Of a stretch of DNA of 64,000 nucleotides, positions 15,690-25,263 are shown one piece after another. Below the pieces are notes generated by a model. It did no database searches. It worked only from the letters and a program-made list of their open reading frames with translations, and was not told the origin of the DNA. Source of the stretch: CBDCXF01 sp965223755 (GTDB lineage Bacteria; Acidobacteriota; Thermoanaerobaculia; Multivoradales; JAHEKO01); contig CBDCXF010000002.1 in the NCBI GenBank assembly GCA_965223755.1, positions 806,001 to 870,000 of the forward strand, given 5' to 3'. The translations under genes and the position numbers were made by a program. Numbering within the stretch: the first letter of the stretch is position 1; every line of letters starts with the position of its first letter.

Positions 15690-17396
15690 CTAGTTGACCA
15701 AAACGGTGGTGGTCCCGGTCCAGGTCTTGGCTGCGACCTCATCGTGCACGGTCGCGGCAACCTTGTGTCCGCCTTGGCGCATCAGCAGCCCGAACGACGC
15801 CACGTAGTACTTGTCTGATACTTGCCCGACATCTGCTGCCGGCACATCGATGACCATATTGGCCTGCTCGACCGGGGAAGTGCGGCCGCGCTCGTCGACG
15901 GCGGCCAGGGCGACACGAACACGAGCGGACTCGCCCCCATCGTCACCCGGAATGAAGGTCAATTCGCCGAGCGGAATGCGCACGTCGATTGGCTGGACCC
16001 ACTGACCGTGCTGCTCATCGTCGGCCGCGCCGGCGACAAGCTGAATGGTGTCGGACGTATCACCGTAGCCATGGACCAAGGCTGCGGTGGTGCGATCGGC
16101 AACGCGCTCGGCCAGAGACAAGGCGCGGTACCCCTCCCGATGGCGCACACGCAGACCCTTGCGAGCCACGCGCACCTCGATGTTGCGGAAGCGCCCTTCG
16201 ACAGCATCCAACGGAGTGAACCCGAGCGAATAGTAGTTGTTCAGTCCACGCGAGATCTCTTCCAAGCCGGGCAGCGCACGGGTTCGATTGAGCAGAGCCT
16301 TGCCCCCAGTTTTGTCGGCCAGCTTGGCCAGAGATCCTTGCACGTTGGCCTTGCGGCTCGAACTCACAAGAGTGCCTAGGCCCGCTGTCTGTAAGCCCCC
16401 GAACTGTGGGTCCATCAACACCGGTGCCCGCTGGCCGGCGGCGTCGATGGGGAAGAACGCCACGCGAGCGGTGTTGGCCTTGACAGCCAGGCGGTCGAGA
16501 TCACGAGTCGCATCGTATTCAAACCCGGTGACGATGGCGCTACGACTGCCGACCGGCGATTCGCCAGTGTGTCCACCGCCGCGAAAACGGGCGTCGATGG
16601 CTTGAAAAAGAGAGTCGGCGGCGCGAATCGGAATTCCGTCGCTGACGTAGATGAGAGCTTTGCGCCCGGGCAAACCACGCAATCCCTCGATAAAGGAATT
16701 CAAAGCCTTCAAAGTGAAAGACCTCTCATTCTGCATGTAGTCCGCGTGGCTTTCCGCCCAACTCATGGCGTCCTGGAAGGTGCGGCTATCCTCGATGAAC
16801 GCTAGCGCTTCTTCCCATTCCGACTGCTTGTTCTCGCCGTAGGAGGGAACCTCTTGCAGAGCTAGCAAGGCGTCGATGGCTTGCCCAGGATCATCCCAAA
16901 ACGAGTGGCGCACGTTCAGACTGCGCTCATAAGAGACGATCATGACGCGATCCTGCTCGCGCCGCGTCCGGCTGAGATAGGACACCAGCTCTCTGAGAAC
17001 CCGGTTGCGATGAATTGCCTCGACGTTGTAGTTGTCGACGTAGATCAGGGTCCACAGTTGCTGACTCTCCGGCAATTGAACCGGCTCTGGCGCGCCGTCA
17101 ACCGGTTGGTCTGCAACTGTCGTTTCGATCGCGGCGCTAGCCGAAGTCACGAGTCGAGGCTGGCTGTCTTCCACGGCGTAGAAATTGGAGATGGCCACCG
17201 GTCTGCCATCGATCAGCAGCGAAAATTCGTCGGCAGTTAGATCGGTGACCGGATTGCCTTCCTTGTCGGTGACGTAGACGTCAACGTTGACGACGCGAAC
17301 ATCGACTTGTTCCAGGTAGGGAGCCGGGGGCTGAGCCGCAATGTTGTTGGGCGCGGCGAGTAGGATTGCCGCCATAAATCCAAGAAAATACTTCAT
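15690..17396 (-). CDS. Exported VWFA-related Acidobacterial domain protein (TIGR03436)
   Basis: A 568-residue secreted protein with a signal peptide (MKYFLGFMAAILLAA, cleavage near NIAAQ). The N-terminal module ~30-75 (VRVVNVDVYVTDKEGNPV, DEFSLLIDGRPVAISNF) is the hallmark that precedes the vWA-like fold in TIGR03436. The vWA-like region shows LIYVDNYNVE (~118), DRVMIVSYERSL and GRKALIYVSDG (~245). The MIDAS motif DxSxS is not conserved (DNYNV). The C-terminal third is beta-rich (LRVRHREGYRA). Three paralogues lie within 10 kb. Function is not established for the family. A role in adhesion or envelope-complex assembly is inference. It converges with the 14052 gene. Confidence 0.88.
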   Translation of the reverse strand: MKYFLGFMAAILLAAPNNIAAQPPAPYLEQVDVRVVNVDVYVTDKEGNPVTDLTADEFSLLIDGRPVAISNFYAVEDSQPRLVTSASAAIETTVADQPVDGAPEPVQLPESQQLWTLIYVDNYNVEAIHRNRVLRELVSYLSRTRREQDRVMIVSYERSLNVRHSFWDDPGQAIDALLALQEVPSYGENKQSEWEEALAFIEDSRTFQDAMSWAESHADYMQNERSFTLKALNSFIEGLRGLPGRKALIYVSDGIPIRAADSLFQAIDARFRGGGHTGESPVGSRSAIVTGFEYDATRDLDRLAVKANTARVAFFPIDAAGQRAPVLMDPQFGGLQTAGLGTLVSSSRKANVQGSLAKLADKTGGKALLNRTRALPGLEEISRGLNNYYSLGFTPLDAVEGRFRNIEVRVARKGLRVRHREGYRALSLAERVADRTTAALVHGYGDTSDTIQLVAGAADDEQHGQWVQPIDVRIPLGELTFIPGDDGGESARVRVALAAVDERGRTSPVEQANMVIDVPAADVGQVSDKYYVASFGLLMRQGGHKVAATVHDEVAAKTWTGTTTVLVN

Positions 17397-17423
17397 AGTT
17401 TTTCTAAGCCTTAAGAAGCGAAA

Positions 17424-17446
17424 GCAAAAGGAGAAAGCCCTTTTGC
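17424..17446 (-). promoter_or_regulatory. Inverted repeat upstream of the TIGR03436 gene 15690
   Basis: A perfect 8-bp repeat GCAAAAGG / CCTTTTGC with a 7-base centre, 28 bases upstream of the ATG at 17396. It could be an operator or a leader hairpin. No T-run follows that would make it a terminator. Confidence 0.35.
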
Positions 17447-17523
17447 GCTCAAAATCAGTTGCACCTTCTGCGCCATTCTTGGAGTCACCACATCAGCTCC
17501 GCCATGAGATACGCACTGGAGAG

Positions 17524-17553
17524 AAAAACAGCCCATCTCCCGAAGTCGGGGCT
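17524..17553 (-). terminator. Terminator after the flavoprotein-ferredoxin gene
   Basis: Reading leftward: AGCCC pairs with GGGCT around an inner CCCG/CGGG element, followed by GTTTTT. It lies directly after the stop of the 17556-19862 gene and separates it from the 15690 gene. Confidence 0.6.
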
Positions 17554-17555
17554 TT

Positions 17556-19862
17556 CTAGCTGACGATGGGAAGAGATTTATTCGCCGTGGTTTCGAACGA
17601 AAGCGTGTCCATCGGACACACCGATACACAGATTCCGCAGCCAATGCACGACGAGGTCTCGTTGTCGAGTGTTTCCTGTTTTATCGCGTACTGCATGACG
17701 TCGATTCCGACTTGGCAGTAGCGCGAGCATTCGTTGCAAGCAATGCACTTCTCGTCGGCAACGATGGCGAACCGCGACCAACCGAACTTGGTGAAGACCC
17801 ACGATTGAACCTGCATCATCTTGGCCAACGGGCACCAGTAGCGACACCAAATTTTGCCGCCCAAAAACGGATAGAGAGTGACCGGCAGGATTCCTACCAG
17901 CCAGACATCGGCAACGATGCGGTAGAGGTAGGCCATGGTGTCACCCGTTCTCCACCAGCCGGTGATGTCGCGGGTGAGGAGAACCGCGGTCGCGACACCG
18001 GCGAAGATCAAAACTGCCGTCGCCATCTCTTCGAGTTGGATCGACAGTCTCCCCTTGGGCGCCAGGTGCCGCCAACGGTCGCCGAAGGTCTCAGCTAGTC
18101 CTCCACAGCCGCAAATCCAGGAGCAATAGCGCTTGCCGTGAAAGAGCACCAAGATCGGAATGAGGACGAAGGTGAGGAGAGCCCCCCACACCACCCAGAT
18201 CTGGTGCGGATCGTAGAGCCAAGTATAGAAGAACAGCGGCCAGGCATAGACGATTCCGTACGAGCGCCAGGCATTGTCAGCGAACTGCGGATTGGTCGCC
18301 AGTTCTTGCCCGACCCACTGGTATTCGACTGCCCAGCGAAACAAGAATTCCGGAATCAGGAAGAAGAACACCCACTGAAAGCCAATCAAGCTCGAGTAAC
18401 GCCAGATTTGGAAACGGTCTTTGCGGTCGAAGCCCCAGCGCTTCATCGCCTGGACTCCGAACACCGTCATGAGTCCGGTGTAAGCCACCGTGTACCAAAA
18501 CGCCCAAGGTCGATCGAAAAAGGACAGCGCTTGGTAGCCCCATCCTCGGTAGGGCCAAAACTCCTCGCCGACTCCGACCTTGATGCCGTAGACTGAATAC
18601 CAGACGAAAAACGAAAGGCCGAGCCACGACCATCGATTGCCACGACTGCCGCTGACCACCAGGTGCGCCAGTGCGGCGAGAACCAGTGCGGCGCCCAGCC
18701 ACGCCGTCGAAAGCTGAATTCCGACTTGCTGCAGACCGAGTTTCTCCAGCCCCGAGCCACCCCAGGCCGAGCCGACTGCAGCCGTGCCAAGAAAAGTCGC
18801 TGCGGTTCCAGCGGCGGCGGCCCAGAACGAACCGGTCCACTCGTTTTCCAGCCGCAACCCCAGCTTCTTTAAGAACCCCACCGGAAGCTCCGCGCCGATG
18901 AGCGCGTAGGCGTGATCGAAAAGTACCTCTCGACGCTGCTGATGGCCTCCGTGGTCGATCTCAACGGTTGCCGAAGACGCTCGCCCTCCACTGCCCGCAA
19001 ACTCGGTCACGGTCGAATGAAAGAGAACTTCGATGCGGCCGGCGGCGATGGCGCGATCCAGCTTGCGACGGTTGTCTTTGAAGATGCGGCCGAATTCTGA
19101 GCCGCGGTAGGAGAGAACGACGGTGTTGGCTTCGCTCATAGTGAGCGCCGCTTCCACCGCCGAATTCCCTCCGCCGACGACCAACACCCGACTTCCTTGA
19201 ACTTGCTTGGGCGAATAGAGGCGATGGTGGACGTTGGCGGCGCTTTCACCTGCCACCCCTAGCTTGCGCGGGTTTCCTCGCTGCCCGGTGGCCAGAACGA
19301 CGTTCCGAGCCCTGTAGCTCCCCTGCGATGTCGTGACTTCGAGGACATGGCCCTTTCGTGCCACGGATTCAACCGGCTCGTCCTCCGCAACGGCCAGGTG
19401 TTGCTCGTCGATCGCTCGGCGCCAGTGCGCAAGAAGGTCTTCTTTGGTGGACTCCTCGAACCACAGATTGCTTTCACTTGAGCGATCGTCGGGCTCGGCG
19501 TAGATCCACTTACCTTCGGGAAAATTTTCGATGGTGCTGGCGACCTGCTCCTTCTCCAACACCTGGTAGCTCAGGCCCCGTTCCTCGGCCCGCAGTGCCG
19601 CAGCGAGCCCCGCGGCGCCAGCTCCGACGATCACCAGGTCGAGCACATCCGCTTGCGGCTCACCACCTTTGTTCGCTCTCTTGGCGATTCTTTCGACCAC
19701 CTGGACCGCCTGGTCCATGGCCAGCTTGACGACCGGGGCTCCGGCAAGATCGCCAACGACGTACAGCCCTTTGACACTGGACTGAAGGTTTTTGTCGAGA
19801 GCTGGACGAGGAGTCGGTCCAGAGCCGCTTCCAAGAACTTTTTCTAAAGATTTGCGCGCCAT
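17556..19862 (-). CDS. Membrane fusion protein: FAD/NAD(P) oxidoreductase + NapH/CcoG-like polyferredoxin
   Basis: A 768-residue three-part protein. Residues ~1-65 resemble the C-terminal FAD segment of thioredoxin-reductase-like enzymes (GLYVVGDLAGAPVVKLAMDQ), placed ahead of the FAD site. Residues ~75-335 hold an FAD GAGAAGL (80-86) and a second nucleotide-binding GGGNSA (230-235). Hydrophobic spans lie between ~345 and 665. The C-terminus has CSWICGC (580-586), CRYWCP (673-678) and two [4Fe-4S] sets, CIACNECSRYC (706-716) and CIGCGICVSVC (739-749). All 13 cysteines fall in 580-749. The flavin part has none, so disulfide-reductase chemistry is excluded. Likely role: moving electrons between NAD(P)H and a membrane or periplasmic acceptor through iron-sulfur clusters; the acceptor is unknown. 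It stands alone between two TIGR03436 genes. Confidence 0.88.
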   Translation of the reverse strand: MARKSLEKVLGSGSGPTPRPALDKNLQSSVKGLYVVGDLAGAPVVKLAMDQAVQVVERIAKRANKGGEPQADVLDLVIVGAGAAGLAAALRAEERGLSYQVLEKEQVASTIENFPEGKWIYAEPDDRSSESNLWFEESTKEDLLAHWRRAIDEQHLAVAEDEPVESVARKGHVLEVTTSQGSYRARNVVLATGQRGNPRKLGVAGESAANVHHRLYSPKQVQGSRVLVVGGGNSAVEAALTMSEANTVVLSYRGSEFGRIFKDNRRKLDRAIAAGRIEVLFHSTVTEFAGSGGRASSATVEIDHGGHQQRREVLFDHAYALIGAELPVGFLKKLGLRLENEWTGSFWAAAAGTAATFLGTAAVGSAWGGSGLEKLGLQQVGIQLSTAWLGAALVLAALAHLVVSGSRGNRWSWLGLSFFVWYSVYGIKVGVGEEFWPYRGWGYQALSFFDRPWAFWYTVAYTGLMTVFGVQAMKRWGFDRKDRFQIWRYSSLIGFQWVFFFLIPEFLFRWAVEYQWVGQELATNPQFADNAWRSYGIVYAWPLFFYTWLYDPHQIWVVWGALLTFVLIPILVLFHGKRYCSWICGCGGLAETFGDRWRHLAPKGRLSIQLEEMATAVLIFAGVATAVLLTRDITGWWRTGDTMAYLYRIVADVWLVGILPVTLYPFLGGKIWCRYWCPLAKMMQVQSWVFTKFGWSRFAIVADEKCIACNECSRYCQVGIDVMQYAIKQETLDNETSSCIGCGICVSVCPMDTLSFETTANKSLPIVS

Positions 19863-19897
19863 GATCGCTACGCGAGCGTAGTCGGCCCGCGCCGATA

Positions 19898-21634
19898 CTA
19901 CGGGGGACGCGGTGCGATGGCTTCTATCAAGTGGGCGACTTCAGTGCCGTAATCATCGATCACGGTGACCGCGACCTGTTGCGGTTTGGGTTCTACACCC
20001 AGCGTGAATGCATAGACGAACTTCTGCGTCTTGGCCTGATCCAGGTCGCTAGCGGGAATCGTCAGCGTGGCGGTCTCCTGGGGAATGACTCCCGACGTGT
20101 CTCCCCTTTGATCGCGAATACCGACGAGAACCCGCAGCCGACCGTGGTGCACGCCTTGGGAGGGAATCAAAGTGAGCTTGGCGATCGGTATCGAGATCTC
20201 GACGGGAACGACCACCAGCTCCCCATCGGTGGCGCGGGGCCGGCCAAACGCGATCTCCGCCTCGAAAGGGTTCTTCTCCAAGCCAAAGTTGAGAGCAGCG
20301 ACCGAGGCTTCCTGCACTCTCTGGTCGCGTGGCTTGGCACGGTATCCGGCTCGGTGACGCACGGTGACCTCGGGCCTTTTTACCTTGACTTCCAGGCGAT
20401 GGTAGCGACCGTCGGTCTTGAGCGGCTGGTAGCCCAGAGAGTAATAGGTGCGTAGATCCTGATTGATGCGACGAAAAGAAGGTCCAAGGGCGTTGGTGTT
20501 AAGGATCGCCTGTCCTCCCGTATCGGTGGCGATCTCCTTCAACGTCGTCTGCAGATTCTGATCGTTGGCGGCGTCGATCAACTGTCTCGCATTGAGCAGA
20601 TTGTTGTAGTTGACTTCCGCCGAAATACTCTCGCCAGCATGCAGCCCACGGGCATCCAATGTATACACGGTGACGCCGGCTGCGTTTGCTTGAGTGGTCA
20701 ACGCCCGATAGCGCCGGCTCATGTCGTACTGGAAGACTTCAGGTATGGCGCCCAACTGAAATCGTTCCGCGAATGCTAAAAACAGCTCCTCTCCAGCAAC
20801 ACGCGGCAGGCCGTCGCTGATGTAGAGCATCGCCTTACGACCCTCGATTCCGGCGATTTGGGTCACAACGTCGCGAATCGCGTCGATGCCGAATCCCATT
20901 TCATTGCGCACGAATTGCGCGTGGGCTCTCGCTTCACCCAATGCACTTAACTGGTTCTCAGCCCGATCGATGTCCTGAAGGACACGGTTGCGATCGCCGT
21001 CTCGATTCACCGCGTGTGCGGTGACCATCGTACTTTTCTCCAGTGCTTCGGCGATGACATCGCGATCGCTGACGAACCCAGGGGTGCGGATTTTGAGATC
21101 GCGATCGTAGCTGACCACCAGCACCCTGTCGTCGGGCTCGACGTAGTTGAGCAGGAAGCGCTGCGCCCCGTTGATCACCCAGCGACGGCTGAGAGGATGA
21201 AGATTGAAATTGTCCACATAGATAACCAAATACAGCCGCTGCCGTTCGGGTAACGGCTCCTCAATCGCGGGACGCACCGGCGCTGGATCTGGGCTTGTAC
21301 CGTCTTCATCCTGACCGTTCTCGGACTCAAGCTGCGGCTCCCGCACGATCCTTCCATCGGCGATCGAGAAGAAGTCGGAGATGGAGACGGGGCGGCCGTC
21401 CTCAAACAGCTCAAAGTCTTCCAATCCCAAATCGGTAATGGGATCACCGCTCTTGTCGGTGACGTGAACATCGATATTGACGACTTGTACGTCCAAGCTG
21501 CCGAAGAAAGTCTGCGGTCCAGACGGGGCCGTTTCATCCTGGGCAAAAACAGCACTCAGGGTTAAGAACCCACCGGCTGCCATAACGGCCAAACCAAGCA
21601 TCGAAAACCACAACGTGGGACCGACCCGCCTCAT
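19898..21634 (-). CDS. Exported VWFA-related Acidobacterial domain protein (TIGR03436, paralogue 2)
   Basis: An upstream in-frame ATG (21691) would overlap the divergent gene at 21674, so ATG 21634 is preferred. It gives 578 residues with a signal peptide (MRRVGPTLWFSMLGLAV, cleavage near SAVFAQ). The family hallmark is present (VQVVNIDVHVTDKSGDP, DFELFEDGRPVSISDFF), as are the vWA-like strands (LVIYVDNFNLHPL, DRVLVVSYDRDL, GRKAMLYISDGLPR). The metal site is degenerate (DNFNL). A charged, Glu/Pro-rich insert separates the two parts. A TATAAT box 7-8 bases upstream of this ATG would make a leaderless mRNA. It is divergently arranged with the paralogue at 21674. Function undefined. Confidence 0.85.
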   Translation of the reverse strand: MRRVGPTLWFSMLGLAVMAAGGFLTLSAVFAQDETAPSGPQTFFGSLDVQVVNIDVHVTDKSGDPITDLGLEDFELFEDGRPVSISDFFSIADGRIVREPQLESENGQDEDGTSPDPAPVRPAIEEPLPERQRLYLVIYVDNFNLHPLSRRWVINGAQRFLLNYVEPDDRVLVVSYDRDLKIRTPGFVSDRDVIAEALEKSTMVTAHAVNRDGDRNRVLQDIDRAENQLSALGEARAHAQFVRNEMGFGIDAIRDVVTQIAGIEGRKAMLYISDGLPRVAGEELFLAFAERFQLGAIPEVFQYDMSRRYRALTTQANAAGVTVYTLDARGLHAGESISAEVNYNNLLNARQLIDAANDQNLQTTLKEIATDTGGQAILNTNALGPSFRRINQDLRTYYSLGYQPLKTDGRYHRLEVKVKRPEVTVRHRAGYRAKPRDQRVQEASVAALNFGLEKNPFEAEIAFGRPRATDGELVVVPVEISIPIAKLTLIPSQGVHHGRLRVLVGIRDQRGDTSGVIPQETATLTIPASDLDQAKTQKFVYAFTLGVEPKPQQVAVTVIDDYGTEVAHLIEAIAPRPP

Positions 21635-21641
21635 GATCCGT

Positions 21642-21647
21642 ATTATA
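21642..21647 (-). promoter_or_regulatory. TATAAT -10 box immediately upstream of ATG 21634
   Basis: Leftward, a perfect TATAAT (21647-21642) ends seven bases before the ATG, placing the predicted transcription start at about 21635. No good -35 box was found at the expected spacing. Confidence 0.4.
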
Positions 21648-21673
21648 GGGAGCATTGCTAACTGTTTAGCTCC

Positions 21674-23416
21674 ATGTCGCACTCCTTTCAACGCTCAAGA
21701 ATCGTCCTCGCCACCAGCCTGGGTGTGCTGCTTGCTTCAGCGGCAAAGCCGCAAGAACAGGATTTGGGCGGGACTTTCTTCGAGACCGTTGATGTACAAA
21801 TCGTTAACGTAGATGTCATCGTCACGAGTGACTCCGGCGAGCCGGTCATGGACCTCAAGGCCGAGGACTTTGCGGTCTTTGAAGACGGCCAGCCAATGGA
21901 GATCGTCAACTTTCTCGGGCCGCTCGACGCTCATTCGACTCGCCCATCTGTTCAACGCTCGACGCAGCCCGCGCTCGGCGCTCCGCAGCGGCCGCCCCTC
22001 ACTCTGGCGGTTTTCTTTGACAGCGCCACGTTGATGCCCGGGTCACGGCGTCGCATCGCCAAGGAAATCGATGAGTTCTTCGAAGAAGCACTCTCTCCTC
22101 GAGACCAGATCGTGATCCTGGCCGCTGACAGTCGTGTCGAGGTAGTTCAGGAGCCCACCAACGACCGAGAAGCGATCTCGCGCTCTTTAAACGAGCTTTC
22201 AAAACGATCCTCGGGGGCACCTCTTTCGGGAGCCCACTTTCGCCGCGCGATCGCAGATGTCTCCGCCGATCCTGGAGGCGCCTCCACCGGAGGCGCTCAA
22301 AGCGTTCCGCGCGGGTTGTTGGCGCAAACCGCCTACCAGGCCATACGTACCTATGCTGCCGAGCAGCACTCCCAAACACTGCGCACGGTGGCCGCGATGA
22401 AAGATGCGTTGGGAGCATTCTCGGTGCTGCCCGGGCCCAAGGCACTGCTCTACGTCGGCACCGGCTTGACCGCATCTCCAGCACAGGCGTTGATGAACTT
22501 GTGGCGCGAACGGTTCCTGGACATGGGTGTTTCGGCGCAGTTTGACCACCTGCGCACCGAGCGCTTGGATTTCGACGCCACAGCGCATTTACGCCAGCTC
22601 GCGGATACCGCGGCGGGCTATCGCATCATGTTCTACACCCTGATGCCGCCCGACTCGATAACCGGCTTTCACGGCGTCGAACTCCGAGGCATCGACGCCG
22701 AAGGCAACCGGACATGGACAGCGGAGTACCAGTCGATGGAGATCGTCAATCGTTTTGACAACCTGCAGCACTTGGCCAGGACCACGGGCGGGTTGGCAGC
22801 TCAGAAGGGGGCGGCAGACCTGATGTCTTTGGCGCGCCGTGACTTCGACACTCTTTATTCGCTGGCCTACCGCCGCCCCGAGGACAGTCCCTCTTCCGGT
22901 TCCCACGCGATTCGAGTTGAGGTGACCCGACCTGGGGTCGCCCTCCGCTATCGACACAACTACCGCAATGTGACGCTTGAACAACGCATGATGGATCGCA
23001 CCCGCTCCGCTCTGTTGTTGGCAGAAACGACCAACCCTATGGGGATCGGCGTTGAATTTGGGGTCGACCGTGGCCAAGAGGACGAAGTCATCTCGGTGCC
23101 AGTGGTGGTCAAAATTCCCATGTCGCAACTCACCTTGCTTCCTGACGCGAACGGCTTTTCAGGTCGCCTGTCGCTCTACGTCGGAGCGCAAGACTCCGAG
23201 GGCCGCATAACTCCCATTTCCCGAGATGTGCTTCCGCTGCAAATTCCACGTGACGAACTTCAGGCGGCCCTGGCGCGCGTCGGTGGGTACCAGTTCACCT
23301 TGCAACTGCGCCGAGAAGAACACTTGGTCGCAGTCGGAATTCGCGATGAGCTTGGCAATCAAGAATCCATTGTGCGCGCGCTGTACTCGCCGCGGCTTCC
23401 AGAAGCCGATTCATGA
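21674..23416 (+). CDS. Exported VWFA-related Acidobacterial domain protein (TIGR03436, paralogue 3)
   Basis: A 580-residue secreted protein with signal peptide region IVLATSLGVLLASAAK. The hallmark reads VQIVNVDVIVTSDSGEPV then DFAVFEDGQPMEIVNFL (~36-75). The vWA-like region has LAVFFDSATLMPGSRRR and GPKALLYVGTGLTA. MIDAS is not intact (DSATL). Compared with the two leftward paralogues it has a region rich in Gly/Ser (~195-215) and the phrase NPMGIGVEFG, which recurs as NPMGVIVEFG in the next gene, so the 21674 and 23488 genes are the closest pair. The start is 39 bases from the divergent ATG at 21634, so promoters overlap. Function unknown. Confidence 0.87.
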   Translation: MSHSFQRSRIVLATSLGVLLASAAKPQEQDLGGTFFETVDVQIVNVDVIVTSDSGEPVMDLKAEDFAVFEDGQPMEIVNFLGPLDAHSTRPSVQRSTQPALGAPQRPPLTLAVFFDSATLMPGSRRRIAKEIDEFFEEALSPRDQIVILAADSRVEVVQEPTNDREAISRSLNELSKRSSGAPLSGAHFRRAIADVSADPGGASTGGAQSVPRGLLAQTAYQAIRTYAAEQHSQTLRTVAAMKDALGAFSVLPGPKALLYVGTGLTASPAQALMNLWRERFLDMGVSAQFDHLRTERLDFDATAHLRQLADTAAGYRIMFYTLMPPDSITGFHGVELRGIDAEGNRTWTAEYQSMEIVNRFDNLQHLARTTGGLAAQKGAADLMSLARRDFDTLYSLAYRRPEDSPSSGSHAIRVEVTRPGVALRYRHNYRNVTLEQRMMDRTRSALLLAETTNPMGIGVEFGVDRGQEDEVISVPVVVKIPMSQLTLLPDANGFSGRLSLYVGAQDSEGRITPISRDVLPLQIPRDELQAALARVGGYQFTLQLRREEHLVAVGIRDELGNQESIVRALYSPRLPEADS

Positions 23417-23487
23417 AAGATCGAGTTCGATAGGCTACTGCCCCAAAGGGCCGCTGGAGAGGCAACCGCAAGCATTAGGGAATTGTG

Positions 23488-25263
23488 ATGAGAAAAAGAC
23501 TGCTGTGGCTACCAACACTTTTATGGGCGACTGCATGGGGGAGCATGTTGCTCGTCCCAACAGCCTCCATCGCCCAGGAAGACGGCTCCGATCTACAGAC
23601 ATTTTTCGAAGCGGTAGAGGTCAACATCGTCAACGTCGACGTCATTGCCATCGACAACAACGGCGATCCGGTAACCGATTTGGAAGTGGAGGATTTCGAG
23701 ATCTTTGAAGATGGCGAGCGCGTCGAAGTGACCAATTTCTTCCGTCCGGGTGAAGAAGCCGCCGTCCTCACCGCCACTTTGCAGGGAGCGGAAATCGAAG
23801 GCGGCGTGCCTGAAACGGCAGACGCTGCAGCGGCCGAGACACCTTTGACCATGGCGGTGTTCGTGGACAACGCCAGTTTGGTACCGGGTACGAGAAAGGG
23901 TGTTCTCGACAACTTGAAGGGGTTCCTGGAAGCTGAGCTGCGGGCGAACGACCGCATGATCTTGCTCACCTACGATGGCAAGGTCAGCGTGGTGCAGCAG
24001 CCCACGTCATCGATCGACCAATTGATCGCGACCCTTGATGCGATCGCCGAAGAGTCGGCCCAAGGAGTTCTGCGCACCGCCTCATACCGCAACGTCTTGC
24101 GGGAGGTTACGGCAGACACGGGGGTGTCGGGAGGCGGCGGTGGTGGTTTCGGCACCTTCAATCAAGATGCGACCGCCGCCATCGCGGAGAACGCCCTCTC
24201 AAGCATTCGCATCTACGCCGAGGAAACGTATGCCAATACCCTGCGCACGCTTGCCGCACTACGCGAAGCGCTCGGTATGTTGTCCGCTCTGCCCGGCCCC
24301 AAAGCCCTTGTCTACGCCGGATCTGGCATAACCCAGCGGCCTTCCGACAGTCTGGTCGACCTCTGGGAGCAGCGCTTTGGCGGCTTGGCAGGACTGAGCG
24401 TTCAGTTCCAACGCATCCGTGAAATCGAGGAGTTCGACGCCAGCGATGCAGTGGACGATGTCGCACAGGTTGCCAATACCCATCGCATCACCATGTATAC
24501 GGTCAACCCGCCCGACGCCATTCCGGGCCTGACTCCGGCTGAAATCCAAGGCCTGGATGCATCCGGCAACCGCACCTTGACAGCTCAGATGGGCTCGGCC
24601 GAGATCACCAACCGGGCAGCGGCGATGAATCTATTATCGGGCGCAACGGGCGGTCGATCGACGACCGGAGCGATGGACGATCTCTTAGACACGGTTCGCC
24701 GCGATTTCGACAGCATGTACTCACTCGCCTACTCTCCGCACAGCTCCGACAAGAAGAAACGCCGGATCAAGGTGGAGGTCGCTCGCCCAGGCGTCAAGCT
24801 TCGTTATCGCCACCACTATCGTGAGACATCCAACGACGAACGTCTTGCCGATCGCACGCGCTCGGCGTTGATGCTGACCGAGGCCGAGAATCCAATGGGG
24901 GTCATCGTTGAGTTCGGCGCTGCGACCGAAGCGGAAGATGGCTTGGCATCGGTCCCCGTCATGGTCAAGGTCCCGATGTCGTCGTTGACTCTTCTGCCCC
25001 AGGGAACCGCGCACGAGGGCCGAATCGCGTTGTTCATCGCCGCCCGCGATGATCGTGGAAGGTTGGCTCCAGTGACCAAACAGACTCTTCCCTTGCGCAT
25101 TCCCAATGCAGACCTCTACAACGCCTTGTCGCAGGTCGGGGGCTACACCTTCACGCTCAAACTCCGGCCGTTGGCCCACACCGTCGCGGTAACCGTGCAT
25201 GATGAAATCGGGCGGGTGGAATCCGTCGCCCAAGCGGACTTCGGGGAGCCCGACTTCAGTTGA
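23488..25263 (+). CDS. Exported VWFA-related Acidobacterial domain protein (TIGR03436, paralogue 4)
   Basis: A 591-residue protein. ATG 23488 has AGGG seven bases upstream and is preferred over the adjacent GTG at 23485. The signal peptide cleaves near TASIAQ. Hallmark: VNIVNVDVIAIDNNGDPV and DFEIFEDGERVEVTNFF. vWA-like strands: MAVFVDNASLVPG, GPKALVYAGSGITQ. A Gly-rich loop (GGGGGGFG, ~215) interrupts the fold. The metal site reads DNASL, not DxSxS. The stop overlaps the start of the following gene (TGATG), so translation is coupled to the frameshifted gene at 25263 and then to 27261; together they look like one operon. Function unknown. Confidence 0.87.
   Translation: MRKRLLWLPTLLWATAWGSMLLVPTASIAQEDGSDLQTFFEAVEVNIVNVDVIAIDNNGDPVTDLEVEDFEIFEDGERVEVTNFFRPGEEAAVLTATLQGAEIEGGVPETADAAAAETPLTMAVFVDNASLVPGTRKGVLDNLKGFLEAELRANDRMILLTYDGKVSVVQQPTSSIDQLIATLDAIAEESAQGVLRTASYRNVLREVTADTGVSGGGGGGFGTFNQDATAAIAENALSSIRIYAEETYANTLRTLAALREALGMLSALPGPKALVYAGSGITQRPSDSLVDLWEQRFGGLAGLSVQFQRIREIEEFDASDAVDDVAQVANTHRITMYTVNPPDAIPGLTPAEIQGLDASGNRTLTAQMGSAEITNRAAAMNLLSGATGGRSTTGAMDDLLDTVRRDFDSMYSLAYSPHSSDKKKRRIKVEVARPGVKLRYRHHYRETSNDERLADRTRSALMLTEAENPMGVIVEFGAATEAEDGLASVPVMVKVPMSSLTLLPQGTAHEGRIALFIAARDDRGRLAPVTKQTLPLRIPNADLYNALSQVGGYTFTLKLRPLAHTVAVTVHDEIGRVESVAQADFGEPDFS

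Noticed and set aside
17397..17555. Small gene between the TIGR03436 and flavoprotein genes
   Set aside because: The open frames there are short, lack ribosome sites and overlap the terminator and inverted repeat.
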